Source: Haematobacter massiliensis
GTDB lineage: Bacteria > Pseudomonadota > Alphaproteobacteria > Rhodobacterales > Rhodobacteraceae
NCBI RefSeq assembly: GCF_000740795.1
Contig: NZ_JGYG01000007.1
Coordinates: 219,654 to 283,653, forward strand
Direction: 5' to 3'
DNA: 64,000 bases
In this document: positions 45,698 through 53,831 of the stretch, piece by piece
How the letters are laid out: the number at the start of each line of letters is the position of its first letter
Position numbering within the stretch: the first letter of the stretch is position 1
Position numbers and translations under genes: made by a program
The notes under the pieces: generated by a model
What the model was told of the DNA's origin: nothing
Database searches by the model: none
The model's input: the letters and a program-made list of their open reading frames with translations, nothing else

Positions 45698-46462
45698 ATG
45701 GCCCGCCGCCCCCGCGCCGACCGTGTCCGCCAGCTCGCCCTGCCGCAACTGCTGCCGAACCTCCTGACGCTGGGCGCGATCTGCGCCGGGCTGACATCGC
45801 TCCGCTTCGCCATCGCCGGGCGCTTCGGCGAGGCCGTGGGCCTCATCATCCTAGCCGCGATCCTGGACGCGCTCGACGGCCGGATGGCCCGGATGATGGG
45901 CAGCGAAAGCGCCATCGGCGCCGAACTCGATTCGCTCGCCGACTTCCTGAACTTCGGCGTGGTGACGGGGATGCTCATCTATCTCTCCATGCTGTCGGAT
46001 ATCGCGAATGTCGGCTGGATCGCGGTGCTCGTCTATGTGGTGGGCTGTGTGCTCCGCCTTGCGCGGTTCAATGTGGATGCCCGGTCCCCGGCGCCCGGCC
46101 CCTCGCTGGGCGGCTTCATCGGCGTGCCCTCGCCCGCCGGCGCCATGCTGGCCATGCTTCCGCTCTTCCTGAACGAAGCGCTTCCTGCGGGCACCAAGGT
46201 TCCCGATATCCTGAGCGCGGTATGGCTGGCGATCGTGGGCTTCCTGCTCATCAGCCGCATTCCGACACCCTCGCTCAAGAAACTCAAGATCAGGCCGGAA
46301 CATCTGCCCTACTGGGTGATCCTGCTGGTTGCCATCATCGCCGTCTTGTTCACCTGGCCCTGGTGGACGCTGATCGCGGCTGACGTGGCTTATCTCTGCG
46401 TGGTGGGCTGGTCGGCCCTGCGCCGGTTGTCGAAACAGGGGAAGAGTGAACATGAGGCCTGA
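45698..46462 (+). CDS. pssA: CDP-diacylglycerol-serine O-phosphatidyltransferase
   Basis: 254-aa integral membrane enzyme joining CDP-diacylglycerol and serine. The CDP-alcohol phosphotransferase motif is complete: Asp57-x2-Asp60-Gly61-x2-Ala64-Arg65-x8-Gly74-x3-Asp78-x3-Asp82. About eight membrane segments. It supplies phosphatidylserine to Psd encoded 5 bp upstream; the pmtA start lies within its last codons, so the three are one operon. The basic N-terminus (MARRPRADRVRQLALPQLLP) is typical of subclass II PssA. Confidence 0.95.
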   Translation: MARRPRADRVRQLALPQLLPNLLTLGAICAGLTSLRFAIAGRFGEAVGLIILAAILDALDGRMARMMGSESAIGAELDSLADFLNFGVVTGMLIYLSMLSDIANVGWIAVLVYVVGCVLRLARFNVDARSPAPGPSLGGFIGVPSPAGAMLAMLPLFLNEALPAGTKVPDILSAVWLAIVGFLLISRIPTPSLKKLKIRPEHLPYWVILLVAIIAVLFTWPWWTLIAADVAYLCVVGWSALRRLSKQGKSEHEA

Positions 46463-47072
46463 TGCCGTTACCTCCACCTATCGCCGATGGGCGCCCATCT
46501 ACGACGCGACCTTCGGGCGGGTGACGAATGCCGGGCGGCAGCGCGCCGCCGCACATGTCAGCCGCCGGGGCGGCGAGGTGCTTGAGGTCGGCGTCGGCAC
46601 CGGCCTCGTCCTGCCGCTCTATCAGGGCGGCGTGCGGGTGACCGGCATCGACTATTCTCAGGAGATGCTGGCCAAGGCGGAGGAGAAGGTCACCGAACTC
46701 TCGCTCTCCCATGTGGAGGGGCTGCACCGGATGGATGCCCGGTCGCTCGAGTTCCCGGATGCGAGCTTCGATACCGTCGCCGCGATGCACGTGCTCTCCG
46801 TGGTTCCGGAGCCGGAGAAGGTGCTGTGCGAGATGGCGCGCGTATGCCGTCCGGGGGGGCAGCTGGTCATCGTGAACCACTTCACCGCGGAAGCCGGTCC
46901 GCTCCGGGCGCTGGAGCGGCTCTCCACCCGTTTCGAGGATCTGCTGGGCTGGCAATCGGACTTCCCGATAGAGCGCGTGCTGGGCCATCCCGAGCTGGAC
47001 GTGGCGGAGCGGGAAAGCCTTCCCCCCTTCGGCATGATGACCTGGTTGGTGCTCGACCGCCGGGGCTGCTGA
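46452..47072 (+). CDS. pmtA: Phosphatidylethanolamine N-methyltransferase, Rhodobacter type
   Basis: 206-aa class I SAM-dependent methyltransferase. SAM motif I is VLEVGVGTGLVLPLYQGGVR; ITGIDYSQEMLAKAEEKV, then FPDASFDTVAAMHVLSVVPE and MARVCRPGGQLVIVNHF follow. Sequence and length match the Rhodobacter sphaeroides PmtA group, which methylates PE three times to phosphatidylcholine. A GTG two codons earlier (46446) is an alternative start. Its 11-bp overlap with pssA and the upstream psd give a PS to PE to PC pathway. Confidence 0.9.
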   Translation: MRPDAVTSTYRRWAPIYDATFGRVTNAGRQRAAAHVSRRGGEVLEVGVGTGLVLPLYQGGVRVTGIDYSQEMLAKAEEKVTELSLSHVEGLHRMDARSLEFPDASFDTVAAMHVLSVVPEPEKVLCEMARVCRPGGQLVIVNHFTAEAGPLRALERLSTRFEDLLGWQSDFPIERVLGHPELDVAERESLPPFGMMTWLVLDRRGC

Positions 47073-47930
47073 CCCGGTGAGAAAACCTGCCGCCAGAGAC
47101 GTGAATAACCCATAATCCGCTGTTGAGCCCGTCGGCAGCTGCCGAGCCGGACAGCAGCGGGTCACTGGCGGCGAAGGGGCGATCATTCCGCCCGCTCTAT
47201 CGGACATGCGGCCAAATAACTCGCGCCGGCTCCCCGAAGCCTTTGCGGCTTTGGCGTGATGACCCAGCGTGTGTGCGAAAGCCCGGGCTGCTGAGCCTTC
47301 TCCCGCCGGGAAGACAACCTGCGGCCGGGGGGTAAAATCGCTCGGAGCCGGCTGTCGATACCCCATCGGCAGACGCCGAGACATGGGCCGGGCTGCGCGC
47401 CGCACGATGGCGACGAAACCCGAATCGGCTTGCCCTGATACAGAAGGGCAGCGTTACGCATCGGCGGCAACGCTGCGGCGCTGGTGTCTGAACAGCAGTT
47501 TCGCAAAGATACTCTACCGCTTGCCAGAGGCAGCCCGATCCGTTCAGCACGATAGCGCGAGGATGCGCAATCCGACAGCCGGTCGCTCGCGGGCAGGCGT
47601 TGCGGGGTCATCGACCATCGCCGCCGTGCGGGGACAGGCGCAATCCGGGATCACCCCCTCCTGCCCCGGCCGACCAAGGACCGGTCTCCCGGCCCGCCCG
47701 GTGGCCTAAGCACTCGCCCGACACCCGACACCCGACACCCGACACCCGACACCCGACGAAGGTTGTCCCGGCAGAGCACCACCGGCCAGCCCCAAAAAAC
47801 CTGCCGGGGTCGAAAGTTCGCCGCCCCGCACTGCATCCGCGAACCCAGGCTCCGGGGGTAACGCTTGCGGGATCGTCGCCAGATCATTACTTCTGGAAGG
47901 AAGATCGCGGCGTGAGAGGTGAGAAGGCCC
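47073..47930. other. 860-bp gene-free tract with an internal degenerate duplication
   Basis: No credible gene. Two segments (about 47065-47150 and 47285-47395) share GGCTGCTGA, ACCTGC-GCC and TCGGCAG-GCCGAG landmarks in the same order, suggesting a diverged duplication. A 7-bp tandem repeat lies at 47717-47758. No FMN riboswitch consensus is visible ahead of the riboflavin synthase gene. Confidence 0.45.
47717..47758. repeat. Heptamer tandem repeat, six copies of CCCGACA
   Basis: Five exact copies of CCCGACA and a sixth ending in G, about 170 bp upstream of the riboflavin synthase gene. Third short-unit tandem array of the window (units of 6, 7 and 8 bp). Confidence 0.9.
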
Positions 47931-48578
47931 ATGTATACCGGCATCGTTCAGGCCGTCCGTCCCGTCACGGAGATAGCTGCCTATCCCGGCGGGCAATCGC
48001 TGACCCTTGAGTTCACGCCGGACCTGCTGGCCGAGCTGGCCATCGGCGCCTCCGTTTCGGTCGAGGGCGTATGCCTCTCCGTCACGCGGATGGAGGGCAC
48101 GCGCGTCTCCTTCGATGCGATGGATGCGACGCTCTCCCGCACCAACCTGTCGCGGCTCGCCGCACAGGGGCGGGCCAATGTGGAACGCTCCGCCAAGCAG
48201 GGCGCTGAGGTCGGCGGCCATATCATCGCGGGCCACATCGCCACTACGGCAGAAATCGTGGAGATCGAGACGGAAGCCGATCAGGCATTCCTGCGCTTCC
48301 GCGTGCCCGCGGCATGGGCGAAATACATCTTTCCGCGCGGTTTTCTGGCGGTCAACGGCTGCTCCCTCACCGTCGCTGACCGGGAGGATGGCGGGCCGGA
48401 AGGCGATATCTTCCGCATCAACCTCATTCCCGAGACCCTGCGCCAGACCACCTTCCGCGACTACCGCCCGGGCGATCTGCTGAACATAGAGGTCGATCAC
48501 GCGACGATGGTCATGGTCGATACGATCGAGCGCACCGTCTCCCGCGTGCTCCCCGATCTCCTGCGCCGCGCCGCCTGA
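47931..48578 (+). CDS. ribE: Riboflavin synthase alpha subunit, E. coli RibC type
   Basis: 215-aa enzyme dismutating two lumazines to riboflavin. Two lumazine-binding barrels: the first starts MYTGIVQAVRPVTEIA and contains SVSVEGVCLSVTRMEG; the second starts VGGHIIAGHIATTAEIVEIE and contains GFLAVNGCSLTVADRE; then LIPETLRQTTFRDYRPGD. Layout resembles E. coli RibC rather than the shorter alphaproteobacterial enzymes. ATG at 47931 (MYTG) is preferred to 47919. It is not in a rib operon; a sugar kinase gene follows by 21 bp, so it may be a second, separately acquired copy. Confidence 0.92.
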   Translation: MYTGIVQAVRPVTEIAAYPGGQSLTLEFTPDLLAELAIGASVSVEGVCLSVTRMEGTRVSFDAMDATLSRTNLSRLAAQGRANVERSAKQGAEVGGHIIAGHIATTAEIVEIETEADQAFLRFRVPAAWAKYIFPRGFLAVNGCSLTVADREDGGPEGDIFRINLIPETLRQTTFRDYRPGDLLNIEVDHATMVMVDTIERTVSRVLPDLLRRAA

Positions 48579-48599
48579 CCCCGCCAAGGATACATCCCC

Positions 48600-49562
48600 A
48601 TGACCGCCAGGATCCTCTGCATCGGCGAGGCGCTGATCGACATGGTGCCGCGCGACCTGTTCGGCCGCACGGCGTTCCTGCCACTCGCAGGGGGCGCGGT
48701 CTTCAACACCGCCATCGCGGCGCGCAGGCTCGGCGCGGATGTCGCCTTCTGCTGCGGCCTCTCCACCGATATGTTCGGGGAGCAGCTCGCTCAGGCGCTG
48801 CTGCGGGACGGGGTGGATATCTCTCCCTGCCCGCGGAGCGACCGGCCCACCACGCTCGCCTTCGTTTCCCTGACCGATGGGCAGGCGCGCTACAGCTTCT
48901 TTGACGAGAATACCGCCGCCCGCATGATCCAGCCGACCGACCTGCCGGATATAGGGTCAGACATCGGCGCGGTGTTTCTGGGCGGCATCAGTCTCGTCTC
49001 GGAACCCTGCGCGACCACGATAGAGACCTTCGCCACCCGTGCGGCAGAAGCAGGGCGGCTTATGATGCTGGATCCCAACATCCGCCCCGGTTTCATCCGC
49101 GACGAGACCGCCTACCGCGCGCGGCTCGACCGGTTGATGCGCAAGGCCCATGTGGTGAAACTGTCGGCAGAGGACATGGTCTGGCTCCTTGGCCCCGTGA
49201 CCCCCGCGGAAGGCGCGGCGGCGCTTCACGCGCTCGGCCCCCGCGTGGTGCTCGTCACCGAAGGGGCGGAGGGAGGATCCGCTCACCTTGCGGGCGGCGT
49301 TACGAAGGTCCTGCCTCCTGAGGTGACCGTCGCCGATACCGTCGGCGCGGGCGATACGTTCAACGCGGGCTTCCTCGCGAGCCTCGCCGATGCCGGGCTC
49401 CTCTCGCCGGAAGGGATCGCGGCCCTGACGGCAGCGACGGTGGCTCAGCATCTGGAACAGGCGGTTTATGCCTCCTGCCTCTCCGTCACCCGGATCGGTG
49501 CGAATCCCCCGTCGCGAGAGGAGATGTCGATTTTCCGGCGCGGACTGGCCCGGCCCGCCTGA
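48600..49562 (+). CDS. PfkB-family carbohydrate kinase (fructokinase-like)
   Basis: 320-aa ribokinase-fold kinase. N-terminal signature: ILCIGEALIDMVPRD, then LPLAGGAVFNTAIAARRLGA. C-terminal signature with catalytic Asp: VADTVGAGDTFNAGFLASLA. Fructokinase or 2-keto-3-deoxygluconate kinase activities are common for this pattern; fructokinase is the best guess. No sugar transporter is near. 21 bp behind the riboflavin synthase gene, so probably co-transcribed, though the biochemical link is unclear. Confidence 0.88.
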   Translation: MTARILCIGEALIDMVPRDLFGRTAFLPLAGGAVFNTAIAARRLGADVAFCCGLSTDMFGEQLAQALLRDGVDISPCPRSDRPTTLAFVSLTDGQARYSFFDENTAARMIQPTDLPDIGSDIGAVFLGGISLVSEPCATTIETFATRAAEAGRLMMLDPNIRPGFIRDETAYRARLDRLMRKAHVVKLSAEDMVWLLGPVTPAEGAAALHALGPRVVLVTEGAEGGSAHLAGGVTKVLPPEVTVADTVGAGDTFNAGFLASLADAGLLSPEGIAALTAATVAQHLEQAVYASCLSVTRIGANPPSREEMSIFRRGLARPA

Positions 49563-49591
49563 AACCGCCGGCCTGAGATGGCAGACCCGAC

Positions 49592-50116
49592 CTATCCGCA
49601 GGGCGCGCCGAAATTGATGACCCAGACCGGCCCCCGGCTGCCCCGCACCATCGCGGCGCCCGCCTCGTAACTCGACCGCCTGAGGTTGTTCGCCCGATGT
49701 CCCGGGCTCAGCATCCAGCCGCGCACGACCGCCTGCGCATCGGGCTGCCCGCGCGAGATATTCTCCGCATAGTCGCAGCCGCGGTAGCCCCGCGCCACCA
49801 TCCGATCCCGCGCGCTCGACCCGCCCTGCCCCGTGTGAGAGAAAGTGCCCGTGCTGGCGATCCATGACGCGTGATCGGCCGCCGATGCCGCCAGCCGATC
49901 CGACCAGGAGAGCGGATGCAGCCCCTCCCGCTCGCGCTCCGCGTTGATGAGCCGGAGAACGTCACCCCCCTGCCCTGCCGGCGCGCTTACCTGACTGGCG
50001 GGTGCCGAAGGGCCGCGACTGCTCCCCGGCACCACGAGCGGCACCGGAATGATACAGGCAGAGAGCGCCAGAAAGCCCGCCAGCCCAAGCGCCGGTTTCA
50101 GAATGTTGCGAGTCAT
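49592..50116 (-). CDS. CAP-domain (SCP/PR-1-like) lipoprotein
   Basis: 174-aa secreted protein. Lipobox LSAC with Cys21; a Pro/Ser-rich linker to residue ~50; CAP domain from ~52 (DVLRLINAEREREGLHPLSW) including ADHASWIASTGTFSHTGQGG, YRGCDYAENISRGQPDAQAV and MLSPGHRANNLRRSSYEAGA. The His/Glu residues of the CAP cavity (SHTG, AENI, GHR) are visible. Bacterial CAP proteins are of unknown role, in some cases spore or cell-surface related. It sits between the kinase and the replication gene, tail to tail with the kinase. Confidence 0.88.
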   Translation of the reverse strand: MTRNILKPALGLAGFLALSACIIPVPLVVPGSSRGPSAPASQVSAPAGQGGDVLRLINAEREREGLHPLSWSDRLAASAADHASWIASTGTFSHTGQGGSSARDRMVARGYRGCDYAENISRGQPDAQAVVRGWMLSPGHRANNLRRSSYEAGAAMVRGSRGPVWVINFGAPCG

Positions 50117-50179
50117 AGTACCTCCCTTTCGGGAGCAACCGTCAGGCGGCGTCCCTGTTCCCTCTCGCCGCGCCTCTGC

Positions 50180-51505
50180 TCAGATGTCGTCGAACAGGCC
50201 GGGCGCCATTTCCTCCCAGAAGGCGAAGATCGCGCGGGCGTTCAGCGCGCTGGACCAGCCGAAACGCCGGAAATCCTCCCGCTCGAGCTCCCCTTCCAGC
50301 CGGGCAAGGAACAGGCGGCGGTCCGCGTCGCGCTGGGTCGGGTTGCGTCGGGAGACCGCGGCTTCCACTGCCGCGAACCGCGCGCGTCGGGCAAGCCGTT
50401 CTGCCGCCCTCGCCTCGTCCTCCGCATCGGTCTCCGCCTGGCTCGTCGCCCGTCGGGCCGCCGCGATCCGCGCCGCTTCCGACGGCTCTTCCACCGCGAC
50501 CGTTACCGGCTGGCGCAGGGCGACCCGCAGGTATCCCGCCGGGTTCCGCACACCGCTCCGCCCCGCGACCGCCGCGAGCTTCTCAGAGATCACGTCCTCG
50601 CCATGCTCGCCGATCCACTGGCGTGCCAGCCGGTCGGAAATCCCCTGCCCCAGCAGCCGCTCATAGACCGGGCTATGCGTGAACTCCTCGCCCTCCTCCG
50701 TGTCGATCACCCCGAGCTGCGGGTTTTCCCGGATCAGGAAGCGCAGCTCGGCGACCGCGCGCCCCTTGCGGTGGAACTCCGGCGTGATCTGGATGTTGGA
50801 GGTGCGGTTGACCTCCCCCACTGCCGGGCGGATCACCTTGGCGTTCAGATGTTTGAACGTGCGGTAATAGTCGCTTTCTTCCACTCCCATCAGGCGCCGG
50901 AACGTCTCCAGCGGCCACCACCCGGTGCTGCCCGTCCGCACGAAGCGGTAGCAGTTCTCGTAGAGCGCCAGCCCGTGACCGGACGTGAACCGCTTCTGGA
51001 TATTGAGGTTGATGAGCGCGAAGACCTTCGGGTCGTGCAGCTTCTCCGCCAGTGCGGGGGAATAGGCGTATTCGCAGATGCCGCCCTTCAGCTTGGCATA
51101 GGACAGGAGCGAGGAGACCCCCCATTCCTGCCGCCCCTTCTCGTCCAGCATGTCCCATTCGGCCACGGTTTCCGCCAGCCCGCGCAGCGCGTCGCGGAGC
51201 GTTGCCGTATCGTTGGAATTGTAGCCGATCATCAGCGAGAGCGTGCGCGCATCTATCGTATGTTTGGGCCGCGAGATGAGCGTGTCATAGGCGTTGAGCA
51301 GCAGCACATTGGACAGCTTGCGCTGCAACAGCGTCAGCTTGCCGGAGACGTGGATCGCCGCCACGTTCTTCTTGACCGACTGCCGGCGCAATGCGCCTGT
51401 GAGCCGGTCACTGGGAAGCGTATCGCCCGATTGCCTGTCGGGCCCGCGGGGAGCGAGGGTGCGCTGCATCACGGTATGCCGAGCCTCTGGTCTGCTTGCT
51501 GCCAT
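50180..51505 (-). CDS. repB: Plasmid replication initiator, Rep_3 superfamily (RepB type)
   Basis: 441-aa initiator. The middle (residues ~45-260) has two winged-helix Rep_3 domains: VSGKLTLLQRKLSNVLLLNA, then TIDARTLSLMIGYNSNDTAT and GVEESDYYRTFKHLNAKVIR, AVGEVNRTSNIQITPEFHRK. The C-terminal ~120 residues are Ala/Arg/Glu-rich, helical. I start at the ATG at 51505 (AGAGGTGG ribosome binding site); earlier in-frame codons overlap the iteron region. It diverges from parAB across iterons, the standard layout of RepB-type replicons of Rhodobacterales. It should bind the iterons and open the origin. Confidence 0.88.
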   Translation of the reverse strand: MAASRPEARHTVMQRTLAPRGPDRQSGDTLPSDRLTGALRRQSVKKNVAAIHVSGKLTLLQRKLSNVLLLNAYDTLISRPKHTIDARTLSLMIGYNSNDTATLRDALRGLAETVAEWDMLDEKGRQEWGVSSLLSYAKLKGGICEYAYSPALAEKLHDPKVFALINLNIQKRFTSGHGLALYENCYRFVRTGSTGWWPLETFRRLMGVEESDYYRTFKHLNAKVIRPAVGEVNRTSNIQITPEFHRKGRAVAELRFLIRENPQLGVIDTEEGEEFTHSPVYERLLGQGISDRLARQWIGEHGEDVISEKLAAVAGRSGVRNPAGYLRVALRQPVTVAVEEPSEAARIAAARRATSQAETDAEDEARAAERLARRARFAAVEAAVSRRNPTQRDADRRLFLARLEGELEREDFRRFGWSSALNARAIFAFWEEMAPGLFDDI

Positions 51506-51570
51506 CGATTCGCCACCTCTCTCGGGCGGCTCTGGCGGGACTATCCCGCCATGGGCACCCCGCCGCAAGT

Positions 51571-52062
51571 CATTTTCGGGTACCTTTGGCCTCCGTGGAT
51601 GCATTTGCCCCCTTGCCCCGCCCTCAGCTCTCATCCGCTCCGCTTCTGACGCGCGCAACTTCTTCCTGCAGACGGGTGCCTTCTGCTTTGCCCCCTGATC
51701 TCAAGGTACCCGTCTGCGGGAGCAGCATGTCTGACCGTGAAGCCCGTTCCGGCCCCAGAGCCTTCGGCAATCCGGCCATAGGATGACTTCCCGAAAACGG
51801 GTGCCTGTGCCGCAAGGTACTGGCTCCGCCGATCCCTGAGCGCCCCCGAAAACGGGTGCCACTCCATAAGCACTGGCGCCGGGGCCCCGATAGCCCTCCT
51901 GAAAACGGGTGCCTTTGCTTTTTGATGGTTCGATAATGCCCAGGCGGTACCCGCTGGCCGAGATGCATCCCGTAAACAGGTTCCTGTCCATCGCGTAATC
52001 CGGGTGGAGCATCCTGCAGATGGGTGCCTTGAGGATCATCACCTGTCCTGAAAACGGGTGCT
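51571..52062. repeat. Iteron array, probable oriV
   Basis: Direct repeats of consensus CCTGAAAACGGGTGCC between repB and parA: 51666-51680, 51790-51805, 51845-51860, 51898-51913, 51969-51984 (diverged), 52013-52028 and 52047-52062, plus a related CGGGTACC site at 51571-51588 and an inverted copy at 51705-51722. Further half-sites (GGTACCCGTT and similar) extend to ~52220. An AT-richer stretch (52215-52310) adjoins and could be the melting region. Iterons next to a Rep_3 gene are strong evidence for an origin. Confidence 0.85.
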
Positions 52063-52325
52063 TTGCGCGGTAAATGCCGCGAATGGGGCCTGACCGGCTC
52101 TTTCTACCTCTGGCGCTGCCGTTTCCCTGCATCCGGATACCTGCAATCCCGTGTTCTGGTACCCGTTCCCCTGCATCCAGATGCCCTTCGTCCCGAATGG
52201 TGGTACCTGACGCCCCCTAATACCTTGTGCTTACGTAATTTATTGCGCGCAAAGCTTTCAAAGAAGTGAAAATCATCAAAGCGCAACGTGCGCTTGAGTG
52301 ATGCAATATTCATGGTTTTCGGGCA

Positions 52326-52342
52326 GGTTTCGCGGCGAAACC
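52326..52342. promoter_or_regulatory. parS-like palindrome, upstream of parA
   Basis: GGTTTCGCGGCGAAACC, a perfect 7-bp-arm inverted repeat about 100 bp before parA. The same element with one changed central base occurs inside parA and parB. A half-site (CGAAACCC) lies 20 bp further on. Most likely a ParB-binding centromere. Confidence 0.75.
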
Positions 52343-52424
52343 CCATCTCCTGTTTGCAGACGAAACCCGATGTGCGATAGTTTTGCGCATGACAGCCGGA
52401 ATGGCGCACATGAGGCGGGAACAG

Positions 52425-53831
52425 ATGAGCAAACGGCCCGAGACACCCTTGCAACCCTATCAGAACATAGATCCTGCCCGCGCGGCAAGCCGCCTTGGCG
52501 GGCCGGTCGATACCGCCCGCTTCGCCAAGGCTGCCGCCTTCTGCGCGCGCGGACGGGATGACCTGGCCCGCCGGGGCTATGCACCGGACGGACGCAAGCA
52601 CCTGCGGAAGTTCTCGTTGTGGGAGATCACGCGCTATCTGATCCCGGTCGCGCCCGCGCATCTCCGCCGTGTTCTTCGCGCCAATCCGGATCTTCCCCAG
52701 GGCGAGGGGGACGCAGGGTCCAAATGGTTCACCTTGGAAGAGGTGCTGACCCTGCGCGACTTCTTTGCCAAAGAGGGTTCCGCAACCAAGGAGTACCGCC
52801 CCTTCCGTCCAGAGGGTCTGCCCGCAAAGGTCGTGGCTGTCGCCAACTTCAAGGGCGGCTCGGGCAAGACCACCACCGCCGCGCATCTTGCCATGGCCGC
52901 GGCGCTGGACGGCTACCGGGTGCTGGTGATTGATCTGGACAGCCAAGGCTCCATGACATCGCTGCTTGGCGGGGTGGTGCCGGACGAATGGAAGACGGTA
53001 TTTCCCCTCATCGCCAAGGACTACGCCCAGGCCATCGTGGCGGAGAACGAGGTCCGTGCGGCGAGCGGTGCCCCTGCCCTGCCGCTGGATGAGACCCTGA
53101 CGGAAGCGCTGACGGTTTCGCCGCGAAACCTGATCCAGTCCACGCACTGGCCGAACATCGATCTGATCGGCGCGCAGCTGAACCTTTACTGGGCCGAGTT
53201 TCAGATCCCCGTCTGGCGCATGGGCCTGCGCTCCTGGCCGCTCTGGGATGCGCTGGGGAATTTCCTGAATTCGGACGGGATCCTCGACAGCTACGACATC
53301 GTGTTCCTCGATACGCCGCCCGCGCTCGGCTATCTCACCATCAATTCGCTGGCAGCGGCGGATATCCTGCTCGTTCCGCTTGGCGCGTCCTTCCTGGAGT
53401 TCGACTCCACTGGCCGCTTCTTTGACATGCTCTACTCCACCTTCGCCTCCATCGAGGAAGGCGAGAATGCGCAGCGGAGGATCGCCGGACTGCCGGAGGT
53501 GAAATTCGAATGGGACGTGGTGCGCGCCATCGTCACCCGGTTCGACGCGAGTCAGCAGACCGACCTTGCCAATGTCATTCAGGCCTACTTTGGCGATTTC
53601 ATGAATGCCTACCGGCAGGAGTTCACGGCGCTGGTCGGTCAGGCGGGCGAGCAGATCAACGGCATCTATGAGGCGGATTACCGCGAGTTCAACCGCGACA
53701 CCTATCTGCGCGGGCGGGAGGCTTTCGACCGGACCTATGCGGAGTTCAAGGAACTGCTGATCGGCGCCTGGTGGCGCGACATGCAGATGGCGAAGGAGGA
53801 GGCGGAACATGGCGAAGCGCAGGAAGCTTGA
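52425..53831 (+). CDS. parA: ParA partition ATPase
   Basis: 468-aa plasmid-type ParA. The N-terminal ~120 residues hold a DNA-binding helix-turn-helix segment (RKFSLWEITRYLIPVAPAHL, MerR-like), as in type Ia ParA. Deviant Walker A: VANFKGGSGKTTTAAHLAMA; then YRVLVIDLDSQGSMTSLLGG and the switch YDIVFLDTPPALGYLTINSL. Start chosen at the ATG at 52425 (MSKRPETP, GAGGCGGG ahead); ATGs at 52389, 52401 and 52410 and a TTG at 52383 are alternatives. It moves and segregates the replicon with ParB; the genes overlap by 23 bp. Confidence 0.93.
   Translation: MSKRPETPLQPYQNIDPARAASRLGGPVDTARFAKAAAFCARGRDDLARRGYAPDGRKHLRKFSLWEITRYLIPVAPAHLRRVLRANPDLPQGEGDAGSKWFTLEEVLTLRDFFAKEGSATKEYRPFRPEGLPAKVVAVANFKGGSGKTTTAAHLAMAAALDGYRVLVIDLDSQGSMTSLLGGVVPDEWKTVFPLIAKDYAQAIVAENEVRAASGAPALPLDETLTEALTVSPRNLIQSTHWPNIDLIGAQLNLYWAEFQIPVWRMGLRSWPLWDALGNFLNSDGILDSYDIVFLDTPPALGYLTINSLAAADILLVPLGASFLEFDSTGRFFDMLYSTFASIEEGENAQRRIAGLPEVKFEWDVVRAIVTRFDASQQTDLANVIQAYFGDFMNAYRQEFTALVGQAGEQINGIYEADYREFNRDTYLRGREAFDRTYAEFKELLIGAWWRDMQMAKEEAEHGEAQEA
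53114..53130. promoter_or_regulatory. parS-like palindrome inside parA
   Basis: GGTTTCGCCGCGAAACC, embedded in codons for TVSPRNL of ParA. Identical to the copy inside parB and differing from the upstream copy only at the central base pair region. Three perfect 17-bp palindromes in 1.6 kb are unlikely by chance. Confidence 0.75.

Noticed and set aside
47760..47930. FMN riboswitch ahead of riboflavin synthase
   Set aside because: The conserved AGGGGC / CCTACCGGCGGT-type blocks are absent.
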